From Planctomycetota bacterium (GTDB taxonomy: Bacteria > Planctomycetota > UBA8742 > UBA2392): a stretch of 64,000 bases of DNA. Below, in pieces: positions 63,749 to 64,000 of this stretch (positions within the stretch are counted from its first letter, which is position 1; the number at the start of each line of letters is the position of its first letter). Both the position numbers and the translations under genes were made by a program. Location: NCBI GenBank assembly GCA_019636195.1, contig JAHBYA010000001.1:1-64000 (forward strand). The letters are read 5' to 3'. The notes under the pieces were generated by a model. It was not told the origin of the DNA and ran no database searches. It saw only the letters and a program-made list of their open reading frames with translations.

Positions 63749-64000
63749 TTACTCCCCGGTATCGGTTGACCCGCCCTTGGCGGTGCCGCTGTCAATCGAG
63801 TACCCCTCAACATTGCGGATAATCTTCATGCCCGGCCACACCACCTGCGAGGGCTTGTCGCCCGCAGAAAACGCCTCAGGGCCCGGTACGGCGTTGGGAT
63901 CCTTGGGCTGGTAGCTGCTCTGGACAATTTCCTGCGACTGGTTGGGCCCCTTCATGTACAGCGAGTAGGCTGTGCCCCCCCAGAAGCCGCCCAGTACGTC
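63749..64000 (-). CDS. 3' part of a gene running off the right edge, unknown product
   Basis: The minus-strand frame is open from the right edge to a stop at 63749; the visible C-terminus is 83 residues. The segment begins GGFWGGTAYSLYMKGPNQSQ, with an aromatic stretch, then a Ser/Pro-rich tail. An internal ATG at 63955 would give only 68 residues and has no ribosome site, so the gene is taken as continuing beyond the window. No family is recognised. Confidence 0.6.
   Translation of the reverse strand, partial: DVLGGFWGGTAYSLYMKGPNQSQEIVQSSYQPKDPNAVPGPEAFSAGDKPSQVVWPGMKIIRNVEGYSIDSGTAKGGSTDTGE

Overview
The window is a GC-rich chromosomal stretch, densely coded on both strands, with no insertion sequence, prophage, CRISPR array, rRNA operon or replication origin that I can recognise. 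The gene repertoire points to a planctomycete-like bacterium (Planctomycetota or a near relative). It includes a long Ser/Thr kinase with a DWG instead of a DFG motif, a double HtrA/PDZ protein, many HEAT-repeat and von Willebrand A proteins, a membrane protein with squalene-cyclase-type repeats, RsbU-type response-regulator phosphatases, and a GldA/GldF/GldG-type ABC cluster. This assignment rests on gene content only; there is no rRNA to confirm it.

Layout. 0-10 kb: PLP-dependent threonine/serine deaminase-like enzyme, Ser/Thr kinase, HtrA-like protease, a SixA-like phosphatase beside a 21-bp inverted repeat, a crotonase, a VWA/HEAT secreted protein and a small membrane protein. 10-12 kb: a hairpin carrying a Shine-Dalgarno sequence over a tiny ORF, an SPFH protein, and a repeat-rich stretch in which part of tRNA-Asp has been duplicated. 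12-24 kb: uppP, an M1 aminopeptidase with HEAT tail, an S41-like protein, a desaturase, two tandem REC-PP2C phosphatases, a TPR protein that looks like the tail of a STAND ATPase, and tRNA-Lys. 24.6-33.3 kb: a five-gene overlapping operon (ABC ATPase, permease, GldG-like, DUF4340 fused to a parvulin-like domain, second permease).

34-39 kb: a visibly AT-richer two-gene cassette encoding a 1019-residue secreted multidomain protein and a 614-residue membrane-anchored protein with overlapping ATGA. It lies behind a perfect 23-bp palindrome shared with a divergent class III cyclase-like gene that has lost catalytic residues. 40-54 kb: EI24/CysZ-like protein, M23 peptidase, UbiA prenyltransferase, aminotransferase, DUF1294 protein, cyclase-repeat protein, BatA-like VWA protein, SpoIID lipoprotein, ECF sigma factor, ABC exporter, cold-shock protein and a DUF502 protein. 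54-64 kb: a polytopic membrane protein, a PilB/GspE ATPase, a stand-alone RNA polymerase alpha-CTD-like protein, an NAD(P)-binding protein, a one-domain voltage-gated sodium-channel-like protein, a structured intergenic region that may be a non-coding RNA, a 2-hydroxyacid dehydrogenase, a double-receiver regulator and a gene running off the right edge.

How the genes relate. Most are single-gene or two-gene units. Clear operons are 24602-33258, 38866-33966 (minus), 42356-44822 and 20653-18234 (minus). Themes are envelope biogenesis (uppP, UbiA, SpoIID, M23, HtrA, SPFH), membrane signalling (kinase, REC-PP2C pair, REC-REC, cyclase-like, ECF sigma) and large secreted or membrane-anchored proteins of unknown role. 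Several starts carry a -10-like hexamer only 5-7 nt before the ATG, suggesting leaderless transcripts. No single known defence or biosynthetic island is present. The best candidates for something undescribed are the AT-richer cassette at 34-39 kb, the DUF4340-parvulin fusion in the Gld-like operon, the orphan terminator and hairpins at 60.26-60.42 kb, and the Shine-Dalgarno hairpin at 10.2 kb.
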